From Topomyia yanbarensis (taxonomy: Eukaryota > Arthropoda > Insecta > Diptera > Culicidae): a stretch of DNA of 64,000 nt. The stretch covers positions 33,032,497 through 33,096,496 of the forward strand of contig NC_080670.1 of the NCBI RefSeq assembly GCF_030247195.1, in the 5' to 3' direction. The translations under genes and the position numbers were made by a program. The notes beneath the pieces are model-generated. The model was not told the origin of the DNA. It worked only from the letters and a program-made list of their open reading frames with translations, and did not search any database. Positions 1 to 10,400 of this stretch are shown one piece after another (within the stretch, counting starts at the first letter, position 1; each line of letters begins with the position of its first letter).

Positions 1-336
1 TTTCTATGGTACGTTGGGGATGTTTCTGGTAGCCTTAAATTTTCGAATCTCATTGAATATTTTTCATTTTATTTTTATAATAGCATTGCATTAGATCCAG
101 TATAGGATATGCAGTGAAATTAAGATAGATAACAATTTCGCGGAGAAGTGTTTCATCTACGCGAACAATGGTTGTGCAATTTTTGCGTTACGTTATTAAG
201 GAATGCTCCTAAGATATTAGAAACTTCAAACACAAACTTTTACATACAGTACTTTTAAAAGGTTATGTTCATTAATTGAAAAATACGGGAACAATTTTCT
301 ATGAGTTTTATCCAAAACCATGTAACTTTGAAAAAA
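1..336. other. unassigned AT-rich DNA
   Basis: I see no coding sequence, RNA gene or recognisable repeat here. It runs up to the dispersed repeat that starts near 337. Confidence 0.5.
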
Positions 337-945
337 AACCTGTTTTAATCCACCTAGTGGTGCAATTGTGCCTTTCTCATTTCTCTAAACTATGGCACGG
401 AGGCTTTTTATGTTCAACATAATTGTGGAAATGTCCATTACATTCTTAGTACACTTTGCACTTATACACAATGGCATGCCAGCCACGAACTTGATGAGCT
501 ACGTGTTGACGGTGAAACACTTGAAACAAAAAAATATCATACTCCATGAGCCTAATCAGCATTAGATCAATGTTATCTGCTTGCTAACTCATTTTGTCAT
601 GCGGGGGTGGGTATGTGAGGATGGCGAAAGTCCCATGAACGAACGACTCCCCAGCTTAAATTGGTATGCTTTGTGATATAGTGGTGGTTTAAAGATGATG
701 GGGTTGAAAGGGAGGGGTATGAGGGCTGGATGGGGTGGTGGTCTGAGGGGTGATTTAAGGAGATTTTTAAAGGAGGGAAGTGAGCAGTAGAGGAGGGGGG
801 GTGTAACCCCTCTCCGTAAACAATCAACTACGCCCCTGTTAAAATCCAGAAACCTTATGAGAGTCGAAAAAAAAATTTGGCCGGGATTAGGTTGACGTTT
901 TTCAGAGTGATTGCATAACCTTTCTATATGAGAAAGGCAAAACGT
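337..945. repeat. dispersed mosquito repeat with GCCTTTCTCAT ends (copy 1)
   Basis: The segment starts near ACCTGTTTTAATCCACCTAG and the motif GCCTTTCTCAT. It ends with the reverse-complement motif ATGAGAAAGGCAAAACG after TTGCATAACCTTTCTATA, so its ends are loosely inverted. About 400 bp (to near 760) recurs at 22,482-22,890 with only scattered differences, including the stretch GGCACGAACTTG-like and the GCGGGGGTGGGT block. Similar AAAGGC-ended repeats are very common in culicine genomes (from memory). The long minus-strand open frames inside show no domain and I treat them as chance. The family is probably non-autonomous; its class is not established. Confidence 0.65.
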
Positions 946-2013
946 TTCAACAATTTTTGCACGCACCCTGTATGTTCGTCTCATTTGAATAAATAAGTCA
1001 TTAGCTACAGGCAGACTGTATTTCAGCAACGACACTCAACTTTCACCAGCCTATACACTCGAGGCTCTGCGACGAGTCGGACACTCGAATGGAGCGACGA
1101 GCGTTTAATTTCAGCCTCCCGCCCGTATCCATTCCAGCCCGACATGTCGCGGACATACCCACTTGAACGGCCATTAATCATCCGGCAAAAACGGAAGAAT
1201 GGTTTTTTTGCGTGCAGGAAAAAAAGCCCACAAATCGACGGTAAACTGGCAAATAGTTCAAGTTCTGTTTGAATTGTTTTAATTTCAGGGTGCCATTGCT
1301 TCGTACGCCGAAACAGCTGCCGACGGCCGGTTCAAAAGGATAACGGTGAGAAGCGTGTCGTGGGATGTATAATTTCTGAACCACAAACAGTACATGCTCA
1401 TGTTGTAGCACGCTGAATATGAAATGAGCTGCTATTTTTAGTACTATTCGCCGAATCGCTGGCATTAACTTCCTCCCCCCCCCCCCCGTAGATTGACAAC
1501 GGGGGGAGTGGGGGGAAGGTGTAACATACCGCTTGTAATAGGGATCATCTGGGGATTATGGGAGGATTAATGGATTCATTGCGTTGTCAGTCACATGTAA
1601 ACCGGCCGCGGCGGGTGCTCCATAATGGTAATTAATTAAATTTATCGATGGTAAGTTCGTGAATTGTAATTAAAATTAACAACGAACGACTGTCGGCGAG
1701 CGGTGGTCCCTGAAGATGATCTCCGGCGTTCCACAGCAGTGCCAATGTACTTCGCTGTGCGGCCAATGTACTGTAGTAGTTTGTCGGGAAAATTGATATT
1801 GTTTCTCAATGTGGCTAATGGTGATTTGAGAGAATTCAGTGCTTGTGTTGGGTTTTGATTGTCAATTGGCAGCCACGAGACAGTAAATTGGCTGTTATGT
1901 TGTACGGACGATTTCGTGCAACTTGTATATAAACAATAGTAATATTTAATAGTCATTAACATCGTGAGTATAAAGTTTTTTTTTTACTGTTTCGGATTCT
2001 CCTCGTCAATAAC
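946..2013. other. unassigned DNA with a C13/G-run block
   Basis: No gene is recognisable. At 1475-1487 there are 13 C followed within 15 bases by G6 and, shortly after, another G6, so the strand could fold C-run against G-run. The remainder is AT-rich unique-looking sequence. Confidence 0.45.
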
Positions 2014-2280
2014 TAACACCAACTTGATGCTAGTTAGATAAGTCCATACCAGCACCAAATTGGCGCTAGTTGGACACTAAAATCCAAAAAATCACACGTC
2101 TCGCGTGAACTAGCTGGTACCGAATGATGTCTTGATAGTAAGCAAAGAGTTGCTGACGAGAAATGTGAACCGTAACCGTCTTTTGCTATAAGAACCAACC
2201 ACTTGGTACTTATATTAGTTATATCATTATCCAATTGATATATTCTCTGTTTCAACGACATTCCAACTCGATTGACACAG
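2014..2280 (+). repeat. D-family palindromic MITE fragment (copy 1)
   Basis: This stretch contains AATAACTAACACCAACTTG, GCGCTAGTTGGACAC and AGCTGGTACCGAATGATGTC followed by TGCTGACGAGAAA. The same ordered motifs recur near 8376-8525, 12,620-12,748 and 58,160-58,680, on either strand. No protein coding is apparent. Boundaries are approximate. Confidence 0.5.
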
Positions 2281-2809
2281 CTAAATCGAACAAAGACGTG
2301 ACAGGGAGACTGACTCTGGTCTGAACGTTGATTCAGAGATGATGTTCCGTGTCAATCTGGCTTTGCAATTGATTACCGTTCTAGGTAACCATCAAATACT
2401 AGACTACTGGCGTACATTACCCGCAACAGAGCCAGCTTGTACATATTTTGCTGTGCACTAGTGATAACCACTGGGAGCTGAATGGTATTTTACTAAAGTG
2501 CCACGTAAAATGCCATCTGTTATCGAATGGCAGGCCCTATATGGTATCCTCGTAATGCCGCTATCTGATTCGCTTTGACCAGAATTGCTGGGATATCTGT
2601 ACGCTTTGTTGGCCAGATGTCGATCAAGATAAATTGAATTTCTACCTCTCTGAATACCACCCCCGCAAGGAAGCGACGTCATCCTGCTAATCTACCTTTG
2701 TCTGAACGAACCGACCGGGGCGAACGGTATCGGCCGGTGGAGTCTAGCAAAATAGAATATTAATTTAATCTCGGTTTTCATTTATTGATTTGTGGATGTC
2801 GTATGATAG
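2281..2809. other. unassigned DNA upstream of the cysteine-rich frame
   Basis: Nothing recognisable. The DNA is somewhat less AT-rich than its surroundings around 2640-2740. Confidence 0.4.
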
Positions 2810-3064
2810 AGAAGGCGGACAGTACATCGTTATCCAGTTCCACACGCACGGCTACTGGTTTGCAATTGCAGGAAAGACAAAATAACACACAATGAATGTG
2901 GAATTTGTGCCGAACACGAAACGAGACGAGGTGGAAAAGTGTCGTTTTCCACTTCATGCAACATTTGCAAAGGACTCGTCTCGTTCTCCAGAGCAGACGA
3001 GGGGGCATGCAACGATTGCAAGCGATCGGTATTCGAGTCGTTGGAATTAATTACGAGTGTGTAA
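2810..3064 (+). CDS. candidate coding exon, cysteine-rich zinc-finger-like C-terminus
   Basis: An 84-codon open frame runs from just after in-frame stops at 2804-2809 to a TAA at 3062-3064. It has no early ATG, so if real it is an exon and not a whole gene. Four closely spaced cysteine pairs follow each other: CNC (codons 18-20), CGIC, CNIC and CNDC, ending shortly before the stop with KRSVFESLELITSV. That regular CxxC spacing, together with KxG-type turns, looks like a small zinc-binding domain and is not typical of random frames in this AT-rich region. I cannot assign a family. A clear 3' splice site with a pyrimidine tract is not visible upstream, which weakens the call. The overlapping longer frame at 2896-3216 (+) has no such pattern. 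Confidence 0.3.
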   Translation, partial: RRRTVHRYPVPHARLLVCNCRKDKITHNECGICAEHETRRGGKVSFSTSCNICKGLVSFSRADEGACNDCKRSVFESLELITSV

Positions 3065-3951
3065 TGCTACGCAATTTGTCACAGGGATTTACCAGAATTG
3101 GGTCCGTCTCGGGCGGTACTTTTGAATCGTTACAAATTGCATGTTGGCATGAACTACATGGAAAACAGAATTTTCTTCCAAGCAAAATTATCTTTTGTTA
3201 TCCTAGCAGGCCTTGAATTATTATTACTGGTCTCGATGAAATTACCAATTAAAACTCCGTGAGGGTATTTAACCTAGAAATGGAACCGAGCGGAATGTCA
3301 TCTTAAAAATTCACGAACGAAAAAAACATCAATTGAAGCAGGATGGTTTACAAAAACAACATGGCGCATTCAGAATTCGCTTAATTATTTCAATTACGTT
3401 GCTTCTGTTATTGTTGCTATTAGTGTAGCAGTTATTGTCGTCGACTGCAGTAACCAGTCAGCGTTCGAAGTACACAATACTGTTTTGTTTATTCGCCGAC
3501 AAGCTGGTCTTATAATTGGTGTTTATTCTGGTAGCTCCGTTATATATCACAATATACTCCTTCCATTGAGTGCTGTCGTAAAGGTCACCGAGGGGTTTTA
3601 TTATGGCTGGTGAACATTAAAGGATAAATTTTGTGGGGGTAATATCACGGTTCACATCGTTTGTAGTTGATAAATAAGGGATTCATGGCATTTCTATCGT
3701 TTTCGACTTTATTTCAATAAGTTATCACTATAAAATTTCTCATGATACATTCATTATATGGTGGTTGGAACGTAGTGTTTCCCCCCGAGCCAGGCGTTTC
3801 AAAGGGGTTCCGGATTTTAATTTTTTAATTTAGTAATATATCCAGTTTTTTTGCTTATTTTCTTTATTCTTTTCGCCTAGCGTTTTTTATTTCTCTTTTG
3901 TCATATATTTTGTTTTACATTATTCTTTCGTCGTGTATTTTTTATATATTT
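3065..3951. other. unassigned AT-rich DNA
   Basis: I see no gene or repeat. T-rich tracts begin near 3810. Confidence 0.45.
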
Positions 3952-4560
3952 ATAATATTTCTCATATAAAGAAAGGCTATGCAATCACTCCAAAAATCGA
4001 TCTTGCAATGGAGGCCCAAAGGGCCGAGTGGCATATACCAATCAGTTCAGTTCGTCGAGATCGTAAAATCTCTGTGTGTATGTGTGTGTGTCAAATAATG
4101 TCATTCAATTTTCTCAGAGATGGCTGCACCAATTTGCACAAACTTCAAACAAATGGTAAAACGCTCCCATTAGATGCTATTGAATTTTTAGTTGATCGGA
4201 TTTTGTGTTTCATAGTTATGGATTGAAGAGTGTGGTCATACAGAAAATTCCCATATAAACTGAATTTCCTAGGATGTCCGTCCGAATGATATAATACATA
4301 TTCAAATACGTTCAACAGTACTTTGATTTGCGGGTCTAGATTACTAATGACAAATCAAAGTAGCTTTGACCACGTAAGCCACCTATGACGGATCTTGGTG
4401 CCCCCTGGGGAACTCGCCAAGTTCCCGAGCTAATATCATTTCCCTGCAAAATCTTCACCGATTTTCACAAACTTGACTTCAAATGAAAGATTTATTACTC
4501 CCATTGACTGCTATGGGATTATGACTCTTGCTACCGAAGTTACAAGTTGGTTATTTGTAG
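3952..4560 (+). repeat. dispersed repeat of the AAAGGC-end type
   Basis: It begins with CTCATATAAAGAAAGGCTAT and continues through GAGGCCCAAAGGGCCGAGTG, a TGTGTGT stretch and TCTCAGAGATGGCTGCACC. This motif order is one I know from highly repeated culicine DNA. The open frame at 3933-4226 lies within the repeat and is not supported as a gene. The 19-bp array begins directly at its right edge. Confidence 0.6.
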
Positions 4561-6120
4561 TTTCAAAAATTTGTAAATCTTAAAAATTTGTAAAATTTTC
4601 AAAAATTTGTAAAATTTTCAAAAAATTGTAAAATTTTCAAAAATTTGTAAAATTTTCAAAAATTTGTAAAATTTTCAAAAATTTGTAAAATTTTCAAAAA
4701 TTTGTAAAATTTTCAAAAATTTGTAAAATTTTCAAAAATTTGTAAAATTTTCAAAAATTTGTAAAATTTTCAAAAATTGTAAAATTTTCAATAATTTGTA
4801 AAATTTTCAAGAATTTTTTAAAATTTTCAAAAATTTGTAAAATTTTTGAAAATTTGTAAAATTTTCAAAAATTTGTAAAATTTTCAATAATTTGTTAAAT
4901 TTTCAAAAATTTGTAATATTTTCAAAAATTTGTAATATTTTCAAAAATTTGAAATATTTTCAAAAATTTGTAATATTTTCAAAAATTTGTTAAATTTTCA
5001 AAATTTGTAAAATTTTCAAAAATTTGTTAAATTTTCAAAATTTGTAAAATTTTCAATAATTTGTAAAATTTTCAAAAATTTGTAAAATTTTCAAATATTT
5101 GTAAAATTTTCAAATATTTGTAAAATTTTCAAATATTTGTAAAATTTTTAAAAATTTGTAAAAATTTTCAAAAATATTACAATTTCAAAAATTTGTAATA
5201 CCTACATATTTTCAAAAATTTGTAATATTTTCAAAAATTTGTAATATTTTCAAAAATTTCTAATCTTCAAAAATTTCTAAAATCAAAAATTTGTAACATT
5301 CTCAAAGATTTGTATAATTTTCAAAATTTAGAAAATTTTTAGCAATTTGCAAAAGATTTACAAAAACTTTAAAACATATGTAAAATTTTCAATAATTTGT
5401 AAAAATTTTCAAAATCTTGTAACATTTTCAAAATCTTGTAACATTTTCAAAATCTTGTAACATTTTCAAAAATTTGTAACATTTTCAAAAATTTGTAAAA
5501 TTTTCAAAAAATTTTAACAATCTCAAAAATTTGTAAAATTTTCAAAAAATTGTAGAATTATCAAAAATTTATTAAATTATCAAAAATTTGTAATTCTCAG
5601 ATTTATAAAATTTTCAAAAATTTTGGCAAAAATTTGTAAAATTTTAAAAGAATGTAAAATTTTCAATAATTTGTAAAATTTCGAAAAATTATAAAATTTT
5701 CAAAAATTTGAGCAATATGCAAAAGTTTGTAAAATTTGTAAAACTTTCAAATATTTGAAAAAATTTCAAATATTTGAAAAAATTTCAAAAATTTGTGAAA
5801 TTTGTAAAATTTTCAATAATTTGTGAAATTTCGAAAAAATTTCAAAAATTTGTAAAATTTTCAAAAATTTGAGCAATTTGCAAAAGTTTACAATTTGTAA
5901 TATTTTCAAATATTTGTAAAATTTTCAAAAAAATTTAAATTTTTAAAATTTTTAAAAATTTGTAAAATTTTAAATATTTGTAAAATTTTTAATAATTTTA
6001 AAATTTTAAAAAAATTTGTAAATTTTTAAAAATTTGTAAAATTTTCAAAAATTTTGCAATTTGCATAACAATTGTTAAATTTGTAAAATTTTAAAAATTT
6101 GTAATATTCTTGAAAATTTC
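4561..6120. repeat. 1.5-kb tandem array, 19-bp AT-rich unit
   Basis: The unit is close to TTTTCAAAAATTTGTAAAA (19 bp) and is repeated roughly 80 times with increasing divergence towards the right, including insertions such as AGCAATTTGCAAAAG. The best-preserved block is 4600-4780. The unit is nearly self-complementary (AAAATTTT and CAAATTTG cores). It grows out of the right end of the preceding dispersed repeat. Confidence 0.92.
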
Positions 6121-7300
6121 AATATTTTATTATTTTTTGGTATCTTTTTTATTTTTCATTTTCTATGTGTCTTTTTCGTTTATTGTTTTCGTCATTTTCT
6201 GAATATCTTGTTTTTTTCAATTTGCTTTATTCCTGTATTTTTCCCTTATTTTTTAATTTTTCCCTTTTTTATTTCGGCTTATTTTTTAATTTTTCTTATT
6301 TTTTAATTTTTCCCTTTTTTATTTCGACTAATGTGTAGTCACAGTTCCTTTTTTACCTTTCAACGACTTTCAATTGGCTAGAGATTACTGAGTCGGGAAA
6401 GTTTTGAAAATTTAGACTCACAATACTCAAATGAGAGCAAGGATGTGAAATATACAGATCGGAAAACTAGAAGTGGCAGGGTCATCAGAAACAGGCTTAA
6501 AATATGGCAGGAGTCGAGCTTATGCAGCATTGCTATATTTATATTTCTATTCCTAAATACTTACTGCAATTTCAATATTTTTTTTTGAATTTCCTCTTTT
6601 GGTTTTTGCATTTATTTTATTTTTTATTGCTATTTTTTAGTTTTTATTTATGCAATTTCAATTTTTTTTATTTCTTCACTGTTTTTCAATTTGGAATTTT
6701 ATTATTTTTTAATACTTTGTTTTCTTTCGTCAACTATTATGATTTGATACTTTAATTAAAAAATATATTTTTTTTATTTTTTTAATCCTTAGTTATCTCA
6801 CACTTTGCATTTTGCTAAGTTTTTTAAATTAAAATTTTTGGTGTTTATTGTTATTATTTTCGGATCGTTTCGGTCCTTGATTTGTTTTTGACAGTTTCGT
6901 AGTTTATCATTTGTTTACTTCTTTATTTTTTTATTCGATTATTTTTTTAAAATTCTATCATTAATTTATTTCTAAATTCAAAATCATCTTTTTCCTGCAT
7001 TACTTTCTCATTTTTTGTTATTTTTATTTTTACTTTTCAATTTACATTTTTCATGTTCGAATTTATTCATGTTGTCAATTTTTATTCTTATTTTTTTAAT
7101 TGAGCATTCTTTCATTTTTGTGTTTTCCAAATTATTATATTTTTTATTTTATTTTCTTTCCAAATTCTCAATCCTTTATACAAACATTTTTTACCCTTTA
7201 ATTTTGTTTTCCTTTTCATATTTTCTCAGTTTTTGTATTCGTTCATTTCTGGATTTCTCTATTTACGTTTACAATATTTATATTTAAATAAGTTGTACCG
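6121..7300. other. T-rich low-complexity DNA
   Basis: Long runs of T with interspersed ATTTTT on the plus strand. The phenylalanine- and leucine-rich frames here (for example 6504-6755 and 7015-7287) are composition artefacts. Confidence 0.75.
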
Positions 7301-8002
7301 CATATATTTATAGGTTCGAGTTATTTTCCTGTTAAGGTTTGAAACCAATTTCAAACTCACTTTACCTAGCAAAGAAGTTATTGCATATTTTTCCTGTCGA
7401 TTGGTCAAAAAGTCAAATGGTTGAGTGTAGAGATTGTTCTGAGGTGGCCGCAAGTGTACAACACCAACAACAATATTTACAAGGAATACGAGGATTGAAA
7501 CTGAATGAATCAGTAGATTTGTTGATTTTAAAGATGGCACGATTTTACCATCTGCTAGCGAAAAGAAACATATGTGTATTGAAAGAGAAAAGCGTAGCGT
7601 GTCCGGAGTTGAAAGTCAACTGTACCGAGTTGCACATCCGCCTCCTACTATGAATTCCGTAGTCATATAATTACAAGCGGAATTTCAATAGCACACTGCT
7701 TAGACTGCCCAAAAAAACACAATTTTTTGGAAACTCAATCCTGAGTGAATTTCTAGTCCCATCGGAAGCCTCTGCTCCAAATTTCAGCCAAATCGGACAA
7801 GACTAGCTACTTCACCACTAGGTGGCACTGTATGCATCAGTTTATCACTACAAGTGAAAATAAAAAAGAAAAATTTATGCAATATTAATTCCGCAAAAAG
7901 TGCAAAAAATGGATTAAACCAATTTGCGCATTAAGGGCAAAAAACCTAACTTAAATCAAGTTTGATTTTTTGTGTGTTTCGAATTCATCTTGTCAGTAAC
8001 TA
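7301..8002. other. unassigned DNA ending in a repeat arm
   Basis: An open frame at 7339-7653 (+) shows no recognised domain. From about 7880 the sequence (ATGCAATATTAATTCC, ATTGGATTAAACC-like) matches the inverted-repeat arms at 8528-8633 and 8682-8787, so this end belongs to a repeat that was later interrupted by the MITE at 8003. Confidence 0.45.
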
Positions 8003-8375
8003 CACAGAGAACAGACGTCCATCTTCAGCATTCTACTTGTGTAAAATCTCTAACGGTTTCGAAGGTAGTTGGGATATCCAAACCAGGTGCGCTACTGTCG
8101 TTATGTTTTTTTGTGGCTGAGTTCGACAGAATTGACAGCGGTTATTCCTCTACCCAGTCAAACTAGTCCGGAACCGGTTCGGACTTCCAGCATGAATTCC
8201 AGCTCAAATGCATCAACCGATAGAGTCGGAATCGGTTGTTTTCTTTGAGCAAGATTCCATACTGAATCCAGTCAGGATTTCGAACCGGTTCCGGAAGGGG
8301 TTTGACGGATAGTTGGGATAGGTTGGTGTGGCGGCGCTAGTGTTTATCGTATATTAATTTAAATGTTTACACACG
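8003..8375 (+). mobile_element. A-family MITE (CACAGAGAACAGAC end), 3'-truncated
   Basis: It starts with CACAGAGAACAGACGTCCAT and follows the A-family order: GGTAGTTGGGATATCC, CAGGTGCGCTACTG, CCGGAACCGGTTCGGAC, ATGCATCAACCGATAG, GGATAGTTGGGATAGG and TGTTTACACACG. The terminal arm present in the 62,206 copy is missing. The flanks (GTCAGTAACTA on the left, GATAGCACTAGTTAGAC on the right) resemble the D family, so this copy appears to have landed in a D-family element. Confidence 0.7.
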
Positions 8376-8527
8376 ATAGCACTAGTTAGACACAAAAAAA
8401 TTCCAAACAGTTTACACGACACATGTGAACATCTAGGCAAACTGAATTGTCCCGATTGGTGTCCCGGGGAGCAAAGACAGAAGCTCTGGTTTGCTGACGA
8501 GAAAGCGAAAACGAATTTCTGCTTTAA
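8376..8527 (+). repeat. D-family MITE fragment (copy 2)
   Basis: It carries GCACTAGTTAGACAC, AACAGTTTACAC, ACATGTGAAC and GCTCTGGTTTGCTGACGAGAAA in the same order as the 58.2-58.7 kb copy. It is interrupted on its left by the A-family MITE. Confidence 0.5.
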
Positions 8528-8787
8528 GGCTAGGGAGCCCAATGCCTGGCATTATGCAATATTAATTCCCCAAAAAGTGAAAAAATTGGATTAAACCGAT
8601 TTGCGCATTACAAGCACAAAACCTAGGTTACCGACGAGATGAATTCGAAACATAGAAAAAAATCAAACTTAAATTAAGTTAGGTTTTGTGCCCTTAATGC
8701 GCCAATTGGTATAATCCAATTTTCCGATTTTTTTGGGGAATTAATTTGGCATAACGCCAGGCGTTTAGCTCCCTAGCCATAAGACAA
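8528..8787. repeat. inverted repeat, about 106-bp arms
   Basis: The left arm (8528-8633, starting GGCTAGGGAGC) is the imperfect reverse complement of the right arm (8682-8787, ending GCTCCCTAGCC). About 48 bases lie between them. A related arm occurs at about 7880-7950. Confidence 0.75.
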
Positions 8788-10312
8788 GAGTTCTTTTTCG
8801 CTTTCTGGTTCCATAACGATGAGATGCAGTCTTCTGGGACAATTTGAAGAACATCCATAACGAATCTTTGTTGCAGGAGGTACATTACAACCAGTTGTCA
8901 ACAATAATTCCATACATTTTTGTGGCAAACTGGTTATGTAGTGGTTGCCGAAACTAAAACCCTCCTTTATTGAAATTCACATAGTAGTATCCCGGTACTG
9001 GAATATATCTTTGGCAATCCGGATTCGCGATACTCAGATGAATTGATCAGATTTATTTTGCCGAGCCAAGCAATCAATAAGCTTTATGACGTAGTCTGCA
9101 TATAGCCTGTTTTGAAGAGCCATTAAGTTGTATATTCTGATATAATGCTTATATAGTGCCAGAAAAGACGAAATATTGTGCTATTATTATGCAGAGCTTG
9201 ACGTCCCGTTTTCTGCATTACTGGTGCCATACTATAGCACCAATGTATAAATGTCAAATTTGAAAGCTTGATATCGGCACTATTCATGTTGTTAGAAAGC
9301 TTCAATTGACTTTTTCTACGATGTGCTTGCACAGTTTTCTTTAGTATGTTTTCAGATTGATGAACAAACAGGAGGAATATTAGAATACTGTTTCAAACCG
9401 TGCTTGACTCCCTTCCAATGAATTGTAATAAAAATTTAAATTTAACGAAATTTGGTTCTTACACGATATGAATAATGTTTTCCAAAAATCACCTTTGATA
9501 AGTCTCGGACAGCGTTACCTTGCCTCGCCATTCACGGTAAGTGCGCTGCTTCTTGCGACGTATGCCTAGACTGTTCGAATGCAATGAAATATGCTGAATA
9601 AAATTATCAAAAGGAGATGCATAACAAATAAGCCAACTGCATTACATTAGCATTATATCGGCTTTATATATGCTCTATAATTGCAGTAAATGCTTCTGTA
9701 AAGCATACATACTTAAAAAATTCATCTGCAACCTATTACATGACATGTTACGCCGGTGTTGCTGTCCATTCCTATTTATTTGGTGTGAATTCTAAATCCG
9801 GAGGTGGCATCCTGCCCAGACTGATGGCGAGCGCGACATAACAGCTATTCCTCGACCGACGAAATAAAATCAAAATTCACACCACATCGGCAAAGGTTTC
9901 ACAATCAGGAAGTCCTTTTGAAAGGAACCTTTTCTGAATTGACTCTTTCGGCTGCCAGGTATCTACGGGTAATGACTACCCCAATCTTCATTTGCTTCAA
10001 ATAAGAGCACTAATTCTGGGTGCCGAGCCTTCCGTTGAAACGTACTATAGCTTACGATTAAAAGCACTCACTGTACTGCTCTTAAACCGAGAATCAAAAT
10101 TTCTCCGGAGTGATAACCTTTCTGTATCACCCGTGGCGGAAGGTACAGCGAGAGAAGGCAAGGGATTGTGAAATAGGTGGTGGAAAGGAGTTTTTTCCTC
10201 TTTTAGCTACAATCCTAATGAACTGCCCTAAGGCTTAGACGATCCAATTATTAATCCGTCCAGCTCGGATGGCGTAATTTTTCGGCGAAATGACCATATC
10301 AAGTGAGCTTCT
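8788..10312. other. unassigned AT-rich DNA
   Basis: I see no domain-bearing frame, RNA gene or clear repeat. Confidence 0.4.
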
Positions 10313-10400
10313 ATATTAGTTATGGAATTTGCGTTTCGACTTCGTCTCATCTGAATCCGACACACTCAGTGGCAGGACTAAGCCAGCGCCGGCGTTTAGG
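10313..10400 (+). repeat. E-family MITE end (partial)
   Basis: TTAGTTATGGAATTTGCGTT followed by TCGACTTCGTCTCATCTGAA and ACTAAGCCAGCGCCGG. It matches the ends of the complete copy at 30,453-30,664 and the pieces at 21,262 and 27,498. Confidence 0.55.

Noticed and set aside
597..1035. 148-codon minus-strand frame at the left edge
   Set aside because: Lies in a dispersed repeat; the second repeat copy does not preserve the frame.
4561..6120. CRISPR-like array
   Set aside because: Units are contiguous without unique spacers and the genome is eukaryotic.
6504..7287. Phe/Leu-rich membrane-protein-like frames
   Set aside because: Composition artefact of T-rich low-complexity DNA; no start context or conserved pattern.
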